Origin: Cymbidium sinense
Taxonomy: Eukaryota > Streptophyta > Magnoliopsida > Asparagales > Orchidaceae
Length of the DNA stretch: 64,000 nt
Assembly: GCA_021442155.1 (NCBI GenBank)
Contig: CM038228.1
Location: forward strand, 8,659,179 to 8,723,178
Direction: 5' to 3'
Each line of letters opens with the position of its first letter. The stretch's first letter is position 1. The translations under genes were made by a program, and so were the position numbers. The notes under the pieces are model-generated. The model was given only the letters and a program-made list of their open reading frames with translations. It made no database searches and was not told the DNA's origin. Of the stretch, positions 1-13,200 are shown piece after piece.

Positions 1-1984
1 CAGGCATTATTCTACATCATACCTATTTAGACACTCTTACTTTATGGGTTATCTGGTGAGAATTTATTTGTATGCAAACTCCCTTGGTTGATTGATATAA
101 GTCACCGATATGCTCATTCTCAATTTTATCCCTCACAAACCAACAAGGTCCATTTAAAATAAACCACAAATAAACTATTCCTTAGATTAGAATTCAAGCC
201 CCAAAGGGTCTTAAGAGCATCTTATCTTTGTAGTTTCACATCCCTATGGGAATCCCTACTATAAGATAAGTCTAGGTGAGACTCACAGGTTAGTTTAATC
301 TATTTCACACCCGGTTCACTTTTAGATACAAACTTGATACATTTTTTTAGTCCCTAAAACCAACCAACCCTAGGTTGATTGATTTGTCCCAAAGCAAATC
401 ACTCCATTGGTCTTTATAGTGGAAGATGTGAGTCCCGAGCTTTCTTAAATTGATCATGGAAAAGGCACCTTGGTCGATAGTTCTCCCATTGGCCAAGAAA
501 CTACCCTTTAGATTGGTAAGTCTGAGTAGTCTAGGCCTCCATGGCCACAAGTAGTTATCACAAACCAACAAATCCATCAAAACAAATTAAAAAAAGAAAT
601 TAATCTTGACTTGAGTGATTTAAGTCTCAACAATATTCACTCAATATAGGTTGGATTGATTTGTTGCCCAACCCATCACCCCATTGCTTATTTAAGATGT
701 GAGTCCCAAGCTTTCTTCCTTAAATTGATCATTGCAAAAAAGGCACACTCGGTGGATAGTTCTCCCATTGGCCAAGAAACTACCCCTTTGGATTGGTAAG
801 TCCAAAGTTAGGTCTCCTCCATGGCCCTACTAGTGTAGTCCATCAAAAACAAATCACCAAATCAAAACAAAATTAAAAATAGAAATTAATCTTGACTATC
901 TTGAGTTGATTTAAGTCCCCAGACATTCACTCAATAGCCTCTAGGTTGGGTTCAATCCATTGCCTAGCCCCAGAAGTCCCTACTGGAGGATGTAGTCTAC
1001 TATACTTTCTTCCTAGACCCACTTGAGATTGGTAAGTCTGAGTTAGGTCTAGGCCTCCATGGCTCCTACTTAGTGTAGTCCATCGCAAACCTACGGGGTC
1101 CACCAAATCAAAACAAATCTAAAAAAATATGAAATTAATCTTTGACTATCTTTGAGCTGATCTAAGTCTCCCAGCAACATTCACTCAATAGTCAGACCTA
1201 GGTTGGGTTCAATCTGTTGCCTTGCCAATAGATTACCCCAGCAACTAGTCCCTACTTTGGAGGATGTAAGTCTACTATACTTTCTTCCTAGTACAGTTGC
1301 GCATACCGAAAGGCATCCCTTTGGTTGGCTAGTCCTACTTTATGTTTGGTAGACTACCCCTTTGGATTGGTAAATCTGGGTTAGGTATAGGCCTCCATGG
1401 CTCCTACTCAATGATCCATCGCAAACCAACATGACCCATCTAAAATCTAAAATAAATCCAAAAAAAAACACAACAATCAATCTAAATCTAAATCTTTTGT
1501 TTCTCCTCGCAAGTCTTTCTAGTCCCTCTTGGATCTAGAATTCTAATCAGCGATTTCACAACCCCTCCCTTGTGGATGACTTGAATTTGCCTCCCTAGTG
1601 GAGAGTTCACTTCTTTATCCCTGGTGGAGTCTAAACAAACACAATAAAACAAACAACAAATTGAAATAAATTCAACCCTCTTCCCAAGCATAACTTAATT
1701 AAACAAATCAAATTTCTCCCTAGTGAGACTCAAATCAAACCTCTCATCCCCTTGTGGATGACTTGAACCTGCTTCCCTAGTGGAAGGTTCACCTACTCTA
1801 TCCCTTAGAGGATTTCTCTCTGTCTTATGTTTTGGACATAAGTAGAGCCACATTGCACTAAGCTGATTCCTTCTACACCTTGGGGTAGATTGTTTCTAGT
1901 GCTTGTGATCTTTCGTGTTGTTGATCATTTGGTCACACACACGTGGTGTTCCTTGTCACCACACCACACCTATTGGGCACCCTT
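1..1984 (+). mobile_element. 3' non-coding tail of a Tat/Ogre-type retrotransposon lying upstream of the first LTR
   Basis: This stretch aligns by eye with 28882-30393, the segment between integrase and the 3' LTR of element 1. Shared landmarks, in the same order, are the 'tttatccctcacaaacca' line, the 'attcaagcccc' line, the CCATGGC-containing repeats and the block ending 'cacacctattggg'. It carries no reading frame that resembles a protein. Because it sits directly upstream of LTR start 1985, the simplest reading is that another element copy lies to the left and shares this LTR (internal-LTR-internal-LTR). If the LTR actually starts further upstream, this would be LTR sequence instead. Confidence 0.6.
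310..1470 (+). repeat. Four diverged tandem copies of a ~265-bp unit
   Basis: The phrase 'gaaattaatctt' recurs near 594, 870 and 1130. Each unit then repeats, in order, 'taagtcyc', 'cattcactcaatag', 'taggttggrtt', 'gatgtgagtc', 'ctttctt', 'ggattggtaagtc' and 'cctccatggc'. Spacing is about 250-285 bp. Related copies occur at 28240-29830. Copies differ by indels and substitutions, so the array is old. Confidence 0.7.
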
Positions 1985-2293
1985 TGTTGACCTCATTTTA
2001 GAGTGAGCTCTCAACCCCTCCATCTTAGACATAGGACTCTCTTAGACTTTAAGGGATCTTAGTCTTAAGACACATCTAGTGATTAGGTGGACACTCAACC
2101 TAGCCCTAGAGACTTAGAAGAGTTAGCCATAGAATAGGTCATGCCTTAGGGGTGTTAGGAAAATTTGCCTACCCTTAGCTTGAACCATTCCTCACCTTCC
2201 TTCCTTCAAGTCAAAACTCCAAATCAATCTTATTTGATTTTCTCCAAAGTCAAATCAATATCACATGATTGAAATTCCAAGTTTGAAATATTT

Positions 2294-2846
2294 GCTAAGT
2301 CCTTAATTTCTTAAGGACTTAGCCTAAATCATCTTCAAATCAATTCAAACTCATAAAATTTTATCACAACTCATTTATACTCTCATTTATATTCACATAT
2401 ATAAATGAGATATAAATTTAAATCAATCAAATCAAATTCCAAATTGAAATTCCAAGTTCCAAATCTTGCCTAAGTCCTTTGATCTCCATTCATGGACTTA
2501 GCCTAAATCAAATCTAAATCAATTCCAATTCATGAAATTTTCTCATAACTCATTTATATTCACATATATAAATGAGATATAAATTCAAATCAATCAAATC
2601 AATATCCAATTGAAATTCCAAATTCCAAATATTTCCTAAGTCCTTTAATTTCTAAAGGACTTAGCTCAAATCAACTTCAAATCACTTCAAATCTTTGAAA
2701 TTTTCATAATCCATTTATATTCTCATTTATATTCACATATATAAATGAAATATAAATTCAAACAACCAAAACCAACCCCAAAAATCAAACTCAAATTCAA
2801 TCAAAATCCAACCTAAGTCTTTCAAGTTAAAATTTTGAACTTAGCC
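2294..2846 (+). repeat. ~170-bp tandem repeats in the LTR, each with a CTAAGTCCTT/AAGGACTTAG hairpin
   Basis: Self-complementary pairs lie at about 2294-2323, 2469-2502, 2635-2665 and 2812-2846 (spacings 175, 166 and 177). Between them the block 'catttatattcacatata' followed by 'taaatgagatataaatt' repeats and is itself partly palindromic (CATTTATA/TATAAATG). The 3' LTR has the same array at about 30700-31260, and a degraded version is visible near 7550-8060. Confidence 0.7.
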
Positions 2847-3099
2847 AAATCAACTTCAAATCAAGCCAAACTCTTGATTTTCTTTCATGATTCAATCAAT
2901 CCTATAATCATGAACCCAAATATAAATACAAACTTCAATCACCAGATCAAAACCCAATTCAAAAATCAAACCCAAATCTATTTCATGTTCACCCTTTGAA
3001 TATGAAATTATCAAATGAACCAAAACCCATTTGACTTCAAACAACTTGTAAATGGATTTATATTTCAATCATGAGTCCATAAACAAGTTCAATCAAACT

Positions 3100-4020
3100 C
3101 CAATCAAGCTTTGACCTAGTTATTTGACCTACTTAGGCTCACTTGACCCAAAGTGACCTAAAGTACCCTTTATGAGCCAAATTCTAATCCTAACCAAATT
3201 GGATTGAACTAAGCCCATCCATGCCTCTCATCATGATCAACAATCATCATGGGATGATCAATCAATCAAATTGGGTCAAATCAAGTCAAACCTAAGGGTT
3301 GACCAAGTCAACACTTAGCCAAAATGAAATCCAACATAGCCAAAATCCACCATAAGCAAAATTGATTGAAACCATTGATCTAAGTTCATTCATGACCAAT
3401 GTTTGAACTTGACAAAGTCAATATTTGAACCTAACCTAGCCCAATTGGCCACTTGACCCAAGTTGACCCAACTTGACCTAAAAAGTCAAAATGTGCCAAA
3501 ACTTGATCTAAGACAAATTGATTGAAACCCATTGGTCAAGTTCATTCCAAATCACTTATTGAACTTGACCAAAGCCTTAATTGGCCAACTAGACCTAACC
3601 TAGCCCAATTGACCTTGACCCCAACTTGACCTAAAGGGTCATTTTGAGCCAAATTCAAACTTAACAAAAATTGATTGGAAACAAAGATACCAATCCACTT
3701 CATATGACTAACCAAACCTAAACCTACCCATGACCTAGCTCAAATTGGTCAAATGGGTTAAATTGGTCAACTTGACCCATTTGACCTAAATGAAGTCATA
3801 TGAACCAAATTCAAACCTAAACTAAATTCAAACCTAAACCAAATTGAATCAAACCAAAGCCACTAAAATATTTCAAATGGTCATATGAACTTGACCCAAC
3901 CCTTAGTTTGACCCAATTTGACCAATTGGTCAACTTGACCTAAGTTGACCCATTTTGACCTAAATGGGTCAACATGAGCCAAACCATACCAAATGAACTC
4001 CAAATCCAATGAAACTTGGC
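3100..4020. repeat. TTGACC/GGTCAA-dense block of the LTR (W-box-like motifs)
   Basis: TTGACC or its complement GGTCAA occurs more than 25 times in about 0.9 kb, often as pairs such as 'cttgacccaagttgaccc'. The same block recurs in every LTR copy (about 8200-8720, 31540-32350, 39400-40500 and 48060-49000). TTGAC[CT] is the core binding site of plant WRKY factors. Function here is inference; the density may simply be expansion of a short repeat. Confidence 0.6.
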
Positions 4021-7000
4021 CAAACCTATTTTCTCAACATACCCAACATATCCAAATTCAAAAAATCAGCCAAATGACCATTCTACCCCTAGGCCATAGA
4101 ACAAATTTTGGTCAAATCCATGGGGAATTTGGTCAATTCCTCTACATACCTACTTGATTCTATCCTATTAGGTTGAGTAAACCCTATGGAGGGTGGTGCA
4201 CCCAACCCAATGGGTTTGGGTCAGCCCAACTTGACCCAAGGCCAAGCACATGGCTCACACATGCGAATCATGCTCACTCAATTTGAGCACACGGGGAGTT
4301 ACCATTCCACTCATCTAGCCAAACTGACCATGTGCAAGCCTCTAATAGATCAAAAAACCCACTGCCTTAGGTCAATTGGATCAAAATGGCTAGTGAAGCT
4401 TTGACTTTTCGATTGCCTAATGGGGAGATATACTCTAATTTAATTCACACACACACATCGACATTGGGAAGCCATATCTCCCCTAATTCAACTCAATTCA
4501 CACACACTATCAATTGAAGCATAGGAAGCCAGCAGAGTGATTCTAGAGTGATCCTAAGCTCTCTAGAGGGAGATTAAATTTCCATTCTCGGTTTTCCTTA
4601 AGCAAAACATGGGAGCTCCAAGGATTTGCCAACTTCCACTACACTCAAATTCAACCAAATTCCCTTTGCACACTCCCTCAAGGGATCAAGTCGAGCTTGC
4701 CCAACCTCTTTCCCAAGTTCCAAAGGCAAGGGGAGATTCACTTCAATCAAAATCGAGCTCACTATGAGGAGGTTGGTCCATAGAGCTATCCACTCAACCT
4801 CAAGTGCTAGAACTTTCACCAAAGCTCTCAACTAGATGAAGCTTCCGGGAATCGAGCGTCGGTGAGGTTAGACATTTTTGATCACTTAACTCCATGTGTG
4901 TTGGTCCGTGAAAGAAATGTTAATGGCATGAAGTTTCAAAAAATGTGCTTGCCATTAGGGTTAGATGGTGTGCAAAATTTCATTCCACCGAGCTCAATCT
5001 CGGATCAAGACCTAGAACTTGACTCCATGGATCACAAGCGTTGGATAGATCTTCGCCGCCCATCCGCATTTTGGATGGAACGAGATTAAACATATGCTTT
5101 AGATCTATTTTATCATTTTAAAATTGTGGATTAAATCATTTCAATCCTTGATCAATGGTAGAAGCAAAGATAGCGCCACCATGCACAGATGTGATGTATC
5201 TGAGGACGATGCGTAAAGCACGCCGAGTCACCGCATGTGGCCATTGGATTAAGGAATTAATTAGAGCTTATTTAATTCTAATTAATCATATAAACTTCTA
5301 AAATTCATATCTCCACCTAGAAAATCAAAAAAATATGAGGTAAATTGCCACTTAAAGATAATTCAACCTAGAATATTCTAAAATTGATTTCAATAGATTT
5401 TGAAATGTATCTTTCTTGATTTTGGGTTTTCTTGGGAATGTTGTTTCATTAATTATCCTTTAATTAAGCCATTAATTAATCTCAATTTCTTGAGTATATT
5501 TTGGGAATGACTGCCTCCCCTAATTTTTGGGAATTATTGGTGGCTAAATTGGGGAAATTACTATTTCATTCCTAATCACCCCTTAATCTAATTAAAACCC
5601 TAATTAATTTAGTAAATTAATCTTTATTTAATTTGATTAAGGTGTTATAATGAATAGGAGGTTTAGGAATAATTTTGGGCAATTAAGTACTTAAACCCCT
5701 TCCATTCCTTAATCCTCACTTCATTAATTACTCCTTAATTAATTTAAATTTTAAAACATTCTAACTCAACTAATTTGTTTTGGGTAGGTGCTTAGGTGTT
5801 CAATAACCTAAGTAGTTATAAATCCAAACAATTCACATGTAAATTGAAAGTACTTAAATTAACCCTTAGTTTAATTAATTTAATCATGAGCCAAATTGAA
5901 CTTTCTTTCCTAGGTTAATTGTCACATTTAAATTTGTGTGATTTTATGTCATCTCATCTCATAATTATTGGATTAACTATGGGTGGTGTGTAAGGATTTA
6001 ATACACTTTAATCATTTTAACCTAACTAAAGCATAAAATTGATTTAATCATCTAAAAATTGAACAAAAATGAACACATGTGGTAATTTTAATATAAATTG
6101 CATCACATTTCTCAAATTTAAATCAAACATAAACATAAAACAAAAAAAATGAAACAAAATCACAACAAACTTGATTTATTTAAACTTATCTCATAAGATT
6201 GTCTTTGGAATTAATTAGATGTGAAAGTATTTACATACTTTAATCATTTAATTCTTTCCAAGATGCTAAATATGTGTCATATGATTTCACATTCATGCTT
6301 TCAAAATCAAATTTAGAAATGAAAATATTTTATGTCAAATTGCATATTTTAAAATAGAATATGAATCTCTTATCACTACTTCCAAATTATTTTCAAAATA
6401 TATGAATCAATTATCAAAACAAAAGTGTGCTACTTATAGTTTCATAAGCTTGCATGTTAAATATAAAGATGTATAGTGTAGTTTTTCCTTTCCTTCATAT
6501 TTACATATTTGAATAAAAATTTGGAAAGTGTAAAATTTCATTTGAAAAGAAATCAATAACTTTTGAATCCATTCTTATTCATCTATATGTTATCAAATAG
6601 AAGGAATTACATACATGTTAAAACTAAACAAATAAAAAAAACTTTGTGTTTCCTTTTTCCATTTACTTTTTTTACATATGCTTTCTATTTGAAAGTGGTA
6701 TATTAGTTTACATTAACACTTAAGTATCCCAAGTAGGTCAACCTTACATAACAATGGTGAGACTCACTTATTCTCTCTTATACATTCATGTGTGTATGTG
6801 AAAAAAAAAGAAATCCCTTTTCTACTTAATGAAAATCATCCTCATAAACATCCAAATTTTCTTAAATAAGTTACTTAGCATGCATCATAAAGTGTGTTAA
6901 ACATTTCCATTTGTATGTTTAGATATGTTTAAGAATTATTCATATGCATGTTGTGACTAAAAGAAACAAGTGATATGTGTTTAGGGATTTCATTTCACTT

Positions 7001-7287
7001 TTTTAATCTTAAAATGCCTTTCTTTTTTTGAAAGTTTATTAAACCATTCTAAACTTAATTTAATTAAAAAACACATAATAAAATCAAATCAAAACCAAAG
7101 TCAATCTACTTAGAAATTACTTAAGGACTTAAAAAAGTTCTCTCTCTTCCCTTTATAACTTAGAAATTTATATTCATTTATAATCAAAAAACAAAATAAA
7201 ATTCAACCCAAAATCTAAAAATTAAATGAATTCCTTAAGTTGAAATTTCATACTTAGAAAATCTAACTTACCATTTAATCATACCAT

Positions 7288-10200
7288 ATTCTAATGATCA
7301 AACCTATTTCAAATTAGATTCTCAAAATTTATATTTTATATATAAGAAATTATATATAACTCTCAACCCCAAAATTAAATTCCAAATTTTGCTAAAATTC
7401 ATAAACCATTCATTTTTTCAAGTAAAACTTCAAATCAATTCTATTTTGATTTTCTTTATATTTAAATATTATATTAAATATATATAAACCCAATCAAAAT
7501 TCATCAAAATCCCATTAAAATTTTAAATTCCTTTAATGGATTTAACCAAAATTATGATTAAATCTTCAAATTCTTGAAATTTTCTCATGATTTATATTAT
7601 CATTTATATTCACATATAAAATGAAATATAAATTAAACCAAAAATCAAATTCAAAGATCAAACTAAAAATCAAATCCTAATTTTCATTAAAGGACTTAAA
7701 AATCAACTCAAATCAAACCTATTCAAACCTTGAGATTTTCTCTCAATTTATATCCCATTTATATCATGAGCTCATATATAAATCCAAATCCCAATTCAAT
7801 CAAACCCAAATCAAATCAAATTAAAATCAAATCCCTAAATTCATTAATTTTCCTTTGAATGAGATCAAATGAATCAAATCACTTCAAACTTGATTTTCAA
7901 AATATATTGTATTCTCATTTATATTTCAATCATAAATGAAATATAAATCAACCATCAAATCAACTCAAAAATTATATTTCAAATTAAAACCCATTAAATC
8001 CTTAACTTTAATGATTTAACAAATTATGATTAAACTCAAATTCTTGAAATTTTCATCATGATAAATTTATATCTCATATTCACATATAAAATGAAATAAC
8101 CAAAAAAAAACCAAACCAACCAAAATCAAACCAAATCAAATCAAATCAAATCTAAGTCTTTCAAAATTTGAACTTGCAAAATCACCAACATTTGCCAAAC
8201 CCATTTTTTTGGGTCAAAATGTGTCAAATCTGATCTAATAAATTGAACCAATGGGTCAAGTCCATCCCAAATCATTTGTGGAACTTAAAGCCTCAATTGG
8301 CCAACTAGACCTAACCTAGCCCAATTGACCTTTAACCCAACATGACCTAAAGGGGTCATGTTGAGCCAAAATTGAACCTAACTCAAATTGATTGGAAACA
8401 AAGATACCAATCCACTTCATATGACCAACCAAGCCTAAACCCACCCTTGTCCTAACCGAAATAGGTCAAATGGGTCAAATAGGTCAACTTGACCCATTTG
8501 ACCTAAATGGGTCATATGAGCCAAAACCTAATCTATACCAAATTGAGCCAAACCAAAGGCACCAAAACATTTCAAATGTTCATATGAACTTGATCCAACC
8601 CTTGGTTTGACCCAATTTGACCTATTGGTCAACTTGACCCATGTTGACCCATTTTGACCTAAATGGGTCAACATGAGCCAAACCCTATCAAATGGATTCC
8701 AAATCCATTGAAACTTGACCCAACCTATTTTCTCAACATACAAACATACCCAAATTAAAAAATATCAAAATGACCATTATACCCGTAGGCCATAGAACAA
8801 GGTTTGGCTGCCATCAGTATTATGGTCATGCACTCATCACAAACACTTGAGGCTCTCCTAAAACATCAAGGGGACCTAGTGATGAGTGACATAATGAGTT
8901 TGGGTCAGCCCAGTTGGCCCCAAGGCCAAACTCGACCCCATGGGTCAAATTAGCAAATTCAAACTCCCTCTTCCACTCAATTGAAAGCACATGGGAGGTT
9001 GGCAATCCACTCAAGGCCTCAAACCGACCATGTGCACACTCCTAACAGCTCAAACAACCATCCCATTGTGGTCAATTAGATCAAAATGATAAGAGCATTG
9101 CCGTCTGATCCTTCAAGGGGGAGATATACTCCCCCTAAATAAACTAAAATGCATCATTCTTAATTGGATTGAGTGCTAGTGAGACTTAGGAGCCATCAGA
9201 GAGTGATAGCAAGCATCCTAAAGCTCTTGCCAATTCCCCATTCTCAGTTTTCAAACAGTGGAAACAGGGGAGCTCCTTTGAATTTCCAAATTCTTCCACA
9301 CTCCATTTGGATCCAATTGCTGCACACTCCATCGGAGGATCTTGAGCTTGGCTCCCTAAAGTTCCAAAGGCAAGGGGAGACCTAGCTTGATCAAGATCGA
9401 GCTCAAAGTGAAGTGGTGTTGGTAGGCAATTCACTCAACCCTAAGGTCTCCAAACTTCAGCAAGGCTTCATGTCAACTAGACAAAGCTCCTCTAAGGGAA
9501 TCGGGCATCGGTGATCACCTCCGAGGTATGCCATTTTCTGACCCTTAAACTCAATGTGGTGTGGAGCTTTGTGAAAGAAATAGTTATCCCATAGGATTTT
9601 GACTATTAGATGTGATCTAAGGTTTATGTTGATGGTGTGGGTTGAGTTTCATTCCAATCTGAGCTCAATCGAGCTTGGATCAAAGCTTCAAAGATGGACG
9701 GATCACATTCTCCATGAGCTTTGGCAGGGATGAATCACTGGCCATCCATCCACATTGTTTGGATGGATGAGATTATCCACACTTTTTATAAGTCGTTATC
9801 CATTTTATAAACTGTGGGGAGATCCCTGGCCGTCCGATCTTTGATCGACAAGAGATCAAAGCCCCGCGCAGCCCTAAGGTGACTTTTAAGTGGATGCTCA
9901 CCGTGATGATGCGTAAAGCCGACCCGCCGCCGCGTGCCATGAGTAGAGGGATTAGTAAGGGATTTAATTAAATGCTTATTAATCCTTAGATCTTCTAAAA
10001 TTCATAACTAATTCAATTAAAATCAGAAAAATAAAAGAAAAAAATGCTATGGATAGATAATTTCATCTAAAATAAATTTAAATTTTTTCCAATGCATTTT
10101 GAATTCTCTTTTTCTATGAATTTGGATTTCTTTGGGAATGTTAATTAGCTAATTACTTTCTAATTAAGCCATCAATTAATCTCAAACTTATAGAGTTTAT

Positions 10201-13200
10201 TTTAGGGGATGACCTCTGCCTCCTCTAATTTTCTTGAGATTTATTGAGGCCTTGATTAGGAACATTGCTAGCTCATTCCTTAATTACCCATTTCATGCAA
10301 TTAAGGGTAATTAAGATGTAATTAGTGGATTTTCCCTATGTTTAAGTTGGATTAAGGTTAGATCCAGTGAGAAAGGGTCTTAGGGAATAATTTTGGAGTA
10401 TTCCCCTTAAGCTATTCCCTAAACCCCCTTTTCTTTCCTTAATCCCTTCTTAATTAAGGGTTAATGCATTAATTATTCCTTTAAACAATTTTCAAAAATT
10501 CTAAAAATCTCCAGAACTTAATTAATCTACCTTGGGTAGATGCTTAGGTTTTTAATAGCCTAAGTTCAATTAAGGAAATTAGACCCCCTTTCATAAGTGT
10601 GAAAGGGGTGTTTTAGAAGCACTTAAGCTTAATCCCTTAGCTTAATTAACTCTTAATTGAGAGCCAAATTGCATTAGGCCTTTCATTAATAGGTGTATTG
10701 CAAATTTAAAGACCTTATGGGTTTTATGTCATCTCATTAGCTCATAATTACTTAGTTAATTTTTCTAAGGTGGTGTAGGGTTAATTAAGCCATTTAATTC
10801 ATACATTAACCTAATCAATACTTAAAATGAATCTAATGAACTAAAAATTAAACTAAAATCTAAAACACATGTGGGAATGGGTTAAGGACAGCAAACCCAT
10901 CTCACTTTCAAAATTAAATCAAACTTTAAACCAAACAAAATCATTTTGAAATTTACTTTGATTTATTCTAGATTTTCTTATTCCTTAAGAATGTCTTTAG
11001 GATTTAAGTAAAGTGAGTTTGTTTACATGCTTTCATTTCTTTGGATCTTTCCCAACATGTTAAGTTGTATGTCATGTGATTCATGCATTCATAATTTCAT
11101 GTTTCAAATTTTAAAATGAAAATTGTTTACTTTATATCAAATGTGCATGTGTTGGCTAAAGTAAAATATGAATGGCTATTATCACTACTAAATCCAAATT
11201 ATTTTCAAAACTTATAAATGAAATATCAAATATGAAAGTATGCTACTTATACTTTATAAGCGCATGTGAGATATTATGAAGGTATGCTTACTATAGGTTT
11301 CCCTTCTTTTCTATGTTGGCATAATTTTGAATAGGAATGTTGGTGAGATATGAGGTTCATTTGAAAAGGACCTAATGCTCACCTAATTTCATACCCTATT
11401 CATCCATATGCTCTCACCTAAGAAGGGTTACCTTCACTTACATACATAAATTGCATAAATAAAATGAATTCATTAAACAACTTTTGCATCTTCCTTTTCT
11501 ATTTCATTTCTTTTATATACATGTTTGTACTTAAGGAAAGTGGTATATTAGTCCGGAAAACCCGAGGTTATGAGGCTTTAAGTAGCCAGTAGGTCTTGTA
11601 CCTTACACCTCGATTAACAATGACTTGTACTCACTTATGCCTTTCTTACTTTTATGTATGTATGTGAAATTTTGGATGAGGAAAACCTTTTCTACTTAAG
11701 AAAAATCATGCATATTTAACTTCTAAATTTTCTTAAGTGGATTACTTAGCATGCATCATAAAGTGTGTTACCTATTCTCACTTGCATGTATAGATATGCT
11801 TATGGTCCATCCATATTTATGTTATATATATGTTGGAAAGAAATGAAGTAATGCATGTCATGTGATTTTTGATTCATTTTATTTAATCTTAAAATGCCTT
11901 TCTTTTTGAATAAGTTTCTTTAGGGTTTATCTAAACTTAGGATTGAATAAAATATGTAATTAAAACATTCACCTAAATGAAACTAAAATGTGACTTACCC
12001 TTAGAAGTTACTTAAGGATTAGGAAGGAAAGAGAAGTTCTCTTTCTTCCCTCTTTATAACTTAGTAATTAATTGTAGGTTTCACTCAAACCAGACAAAAC
12101 ATGAAATAAAAAATAACCCAAAACACTTAAAAAACTTAAATGAAACTCTCCTCTAAGTTGAACATATCTTTCACACTTAGAAAACTTGAACCCAAAATCC
12201 TAAGCTAAGCATGCCACACAAACCTCCAAAGCACACACATTAGCCTAAGTCACAAAGTCACAACTTCTAGCTTTAGGTTAGGTCGGTGCATGGCATGATG
12301 TCTTGTTTTATTTTTGTGATGAATGTTTTATACTGGATGATAGGGTGTATGCTCATAGAATGAATGGTAGGATGCTTAGTCTAAATTATTCTTTAAGGGA
12401 TTGTGCTAAAGGGGTGCTATCATAAATAAAAATATAAATGCTTCTTAGTTGCAGGTGCTTATAACCCTTAGCATAATCCATAGGCTAGGTGGACTTGAGT
12501 ACCCATGTGTGGAGTACTAAGTCCAATATACATGCTTGGGATTTGTATGGTGTGATTTAACTAACCCTTGTTTTACAAGTATTAGTTAAATTTATGCTTT
12601 CCCTTTTCATGTAAACAATTTGTATATTTAGGATTTGGAATGATTTGTTATGGGGGATTAAGATGAACACTGATCATAAGTCTCAGAGCACCAACCATGC
12701 AACCATCCAAAGGAAGACCAAAGAAGAAAGAAAGAAAGAAAAAAAGAAAGAAGAGAGAAGAATGAAGCTTGAAGACCCCCCATAATAATGAATTCTTTTT
12801 GCTTAAGTGTAATTTAATTCATTTGTTGGGTTGTATAAGGGTAGAGCTCAGCTACCCAATTTGAAATTTTTTGGGTTTGTGTGGTGGTGCCCGACCACAA
12901 TGTCCTTTTATTCTTTTTGTGCTAATTTTATAAATTGGTTGATGTTTCTTTAACTTAAGCATTAAGTGGCATTCCTCTCGTAGTTTATTCCTTGCTTTAT
13001 GCATGGCTTGGATGAGGATTAGGCTCTTTAGGGAAAAATAAATCTTTTACCCAACTTAACAAACTCAAAATTAAAATAAGAAACTCATAACCTAACTTAA
13101 AGCTTAGGATTAAAATCAAGATAAAAGAATTAGTAACCCCTTAGCTGGATGAGTTTTTTGTGGTTACTTTATAACATCATGCACAAATACATATTGTCTC

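Larger units (their letters stand above)
1985..7287 (+). mobile_element. 5' LTR of Tat element 1, left part
   Basis: It starts TGTTGACCTCA, the same start as the 3' LTR (30394); LTRs at 39082 and 47505 start TATTGACCTCA. It aligns in order with 30394-35890: promoter-distal block, AT-rich 170-bp repeats, TTGACC-rich block, a CpG-retaining block around 5040-5240, and long AT-rich tracts. It breaks at ACCAT (7283-7287), where the 3' LTR continues 'accacacaaacc'. That continuation reappears at 14353, so a 7.07-kb insertion interrupts the LTR. The joined length of about 7.4 kb agrees with the 7.65-kb 3' LTR. No coding capacity is seen. Confidence 0.75.

Noticed and set aside
4598..5089. Three ORFs of 69-77 residues near the CpG-retaining LTR block
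   Set aside because: The equivalent parts of other LTR copies (9173-9434, 32874-33470) have different frames and stops, so no protein is conserved.
12720..12770. Polypurine tract priming plus-strand synthesis
   Set aside because: Purine-rich, but it lies well inside the LTR and is repeated in all LTR copies, not directly before an LTR start.
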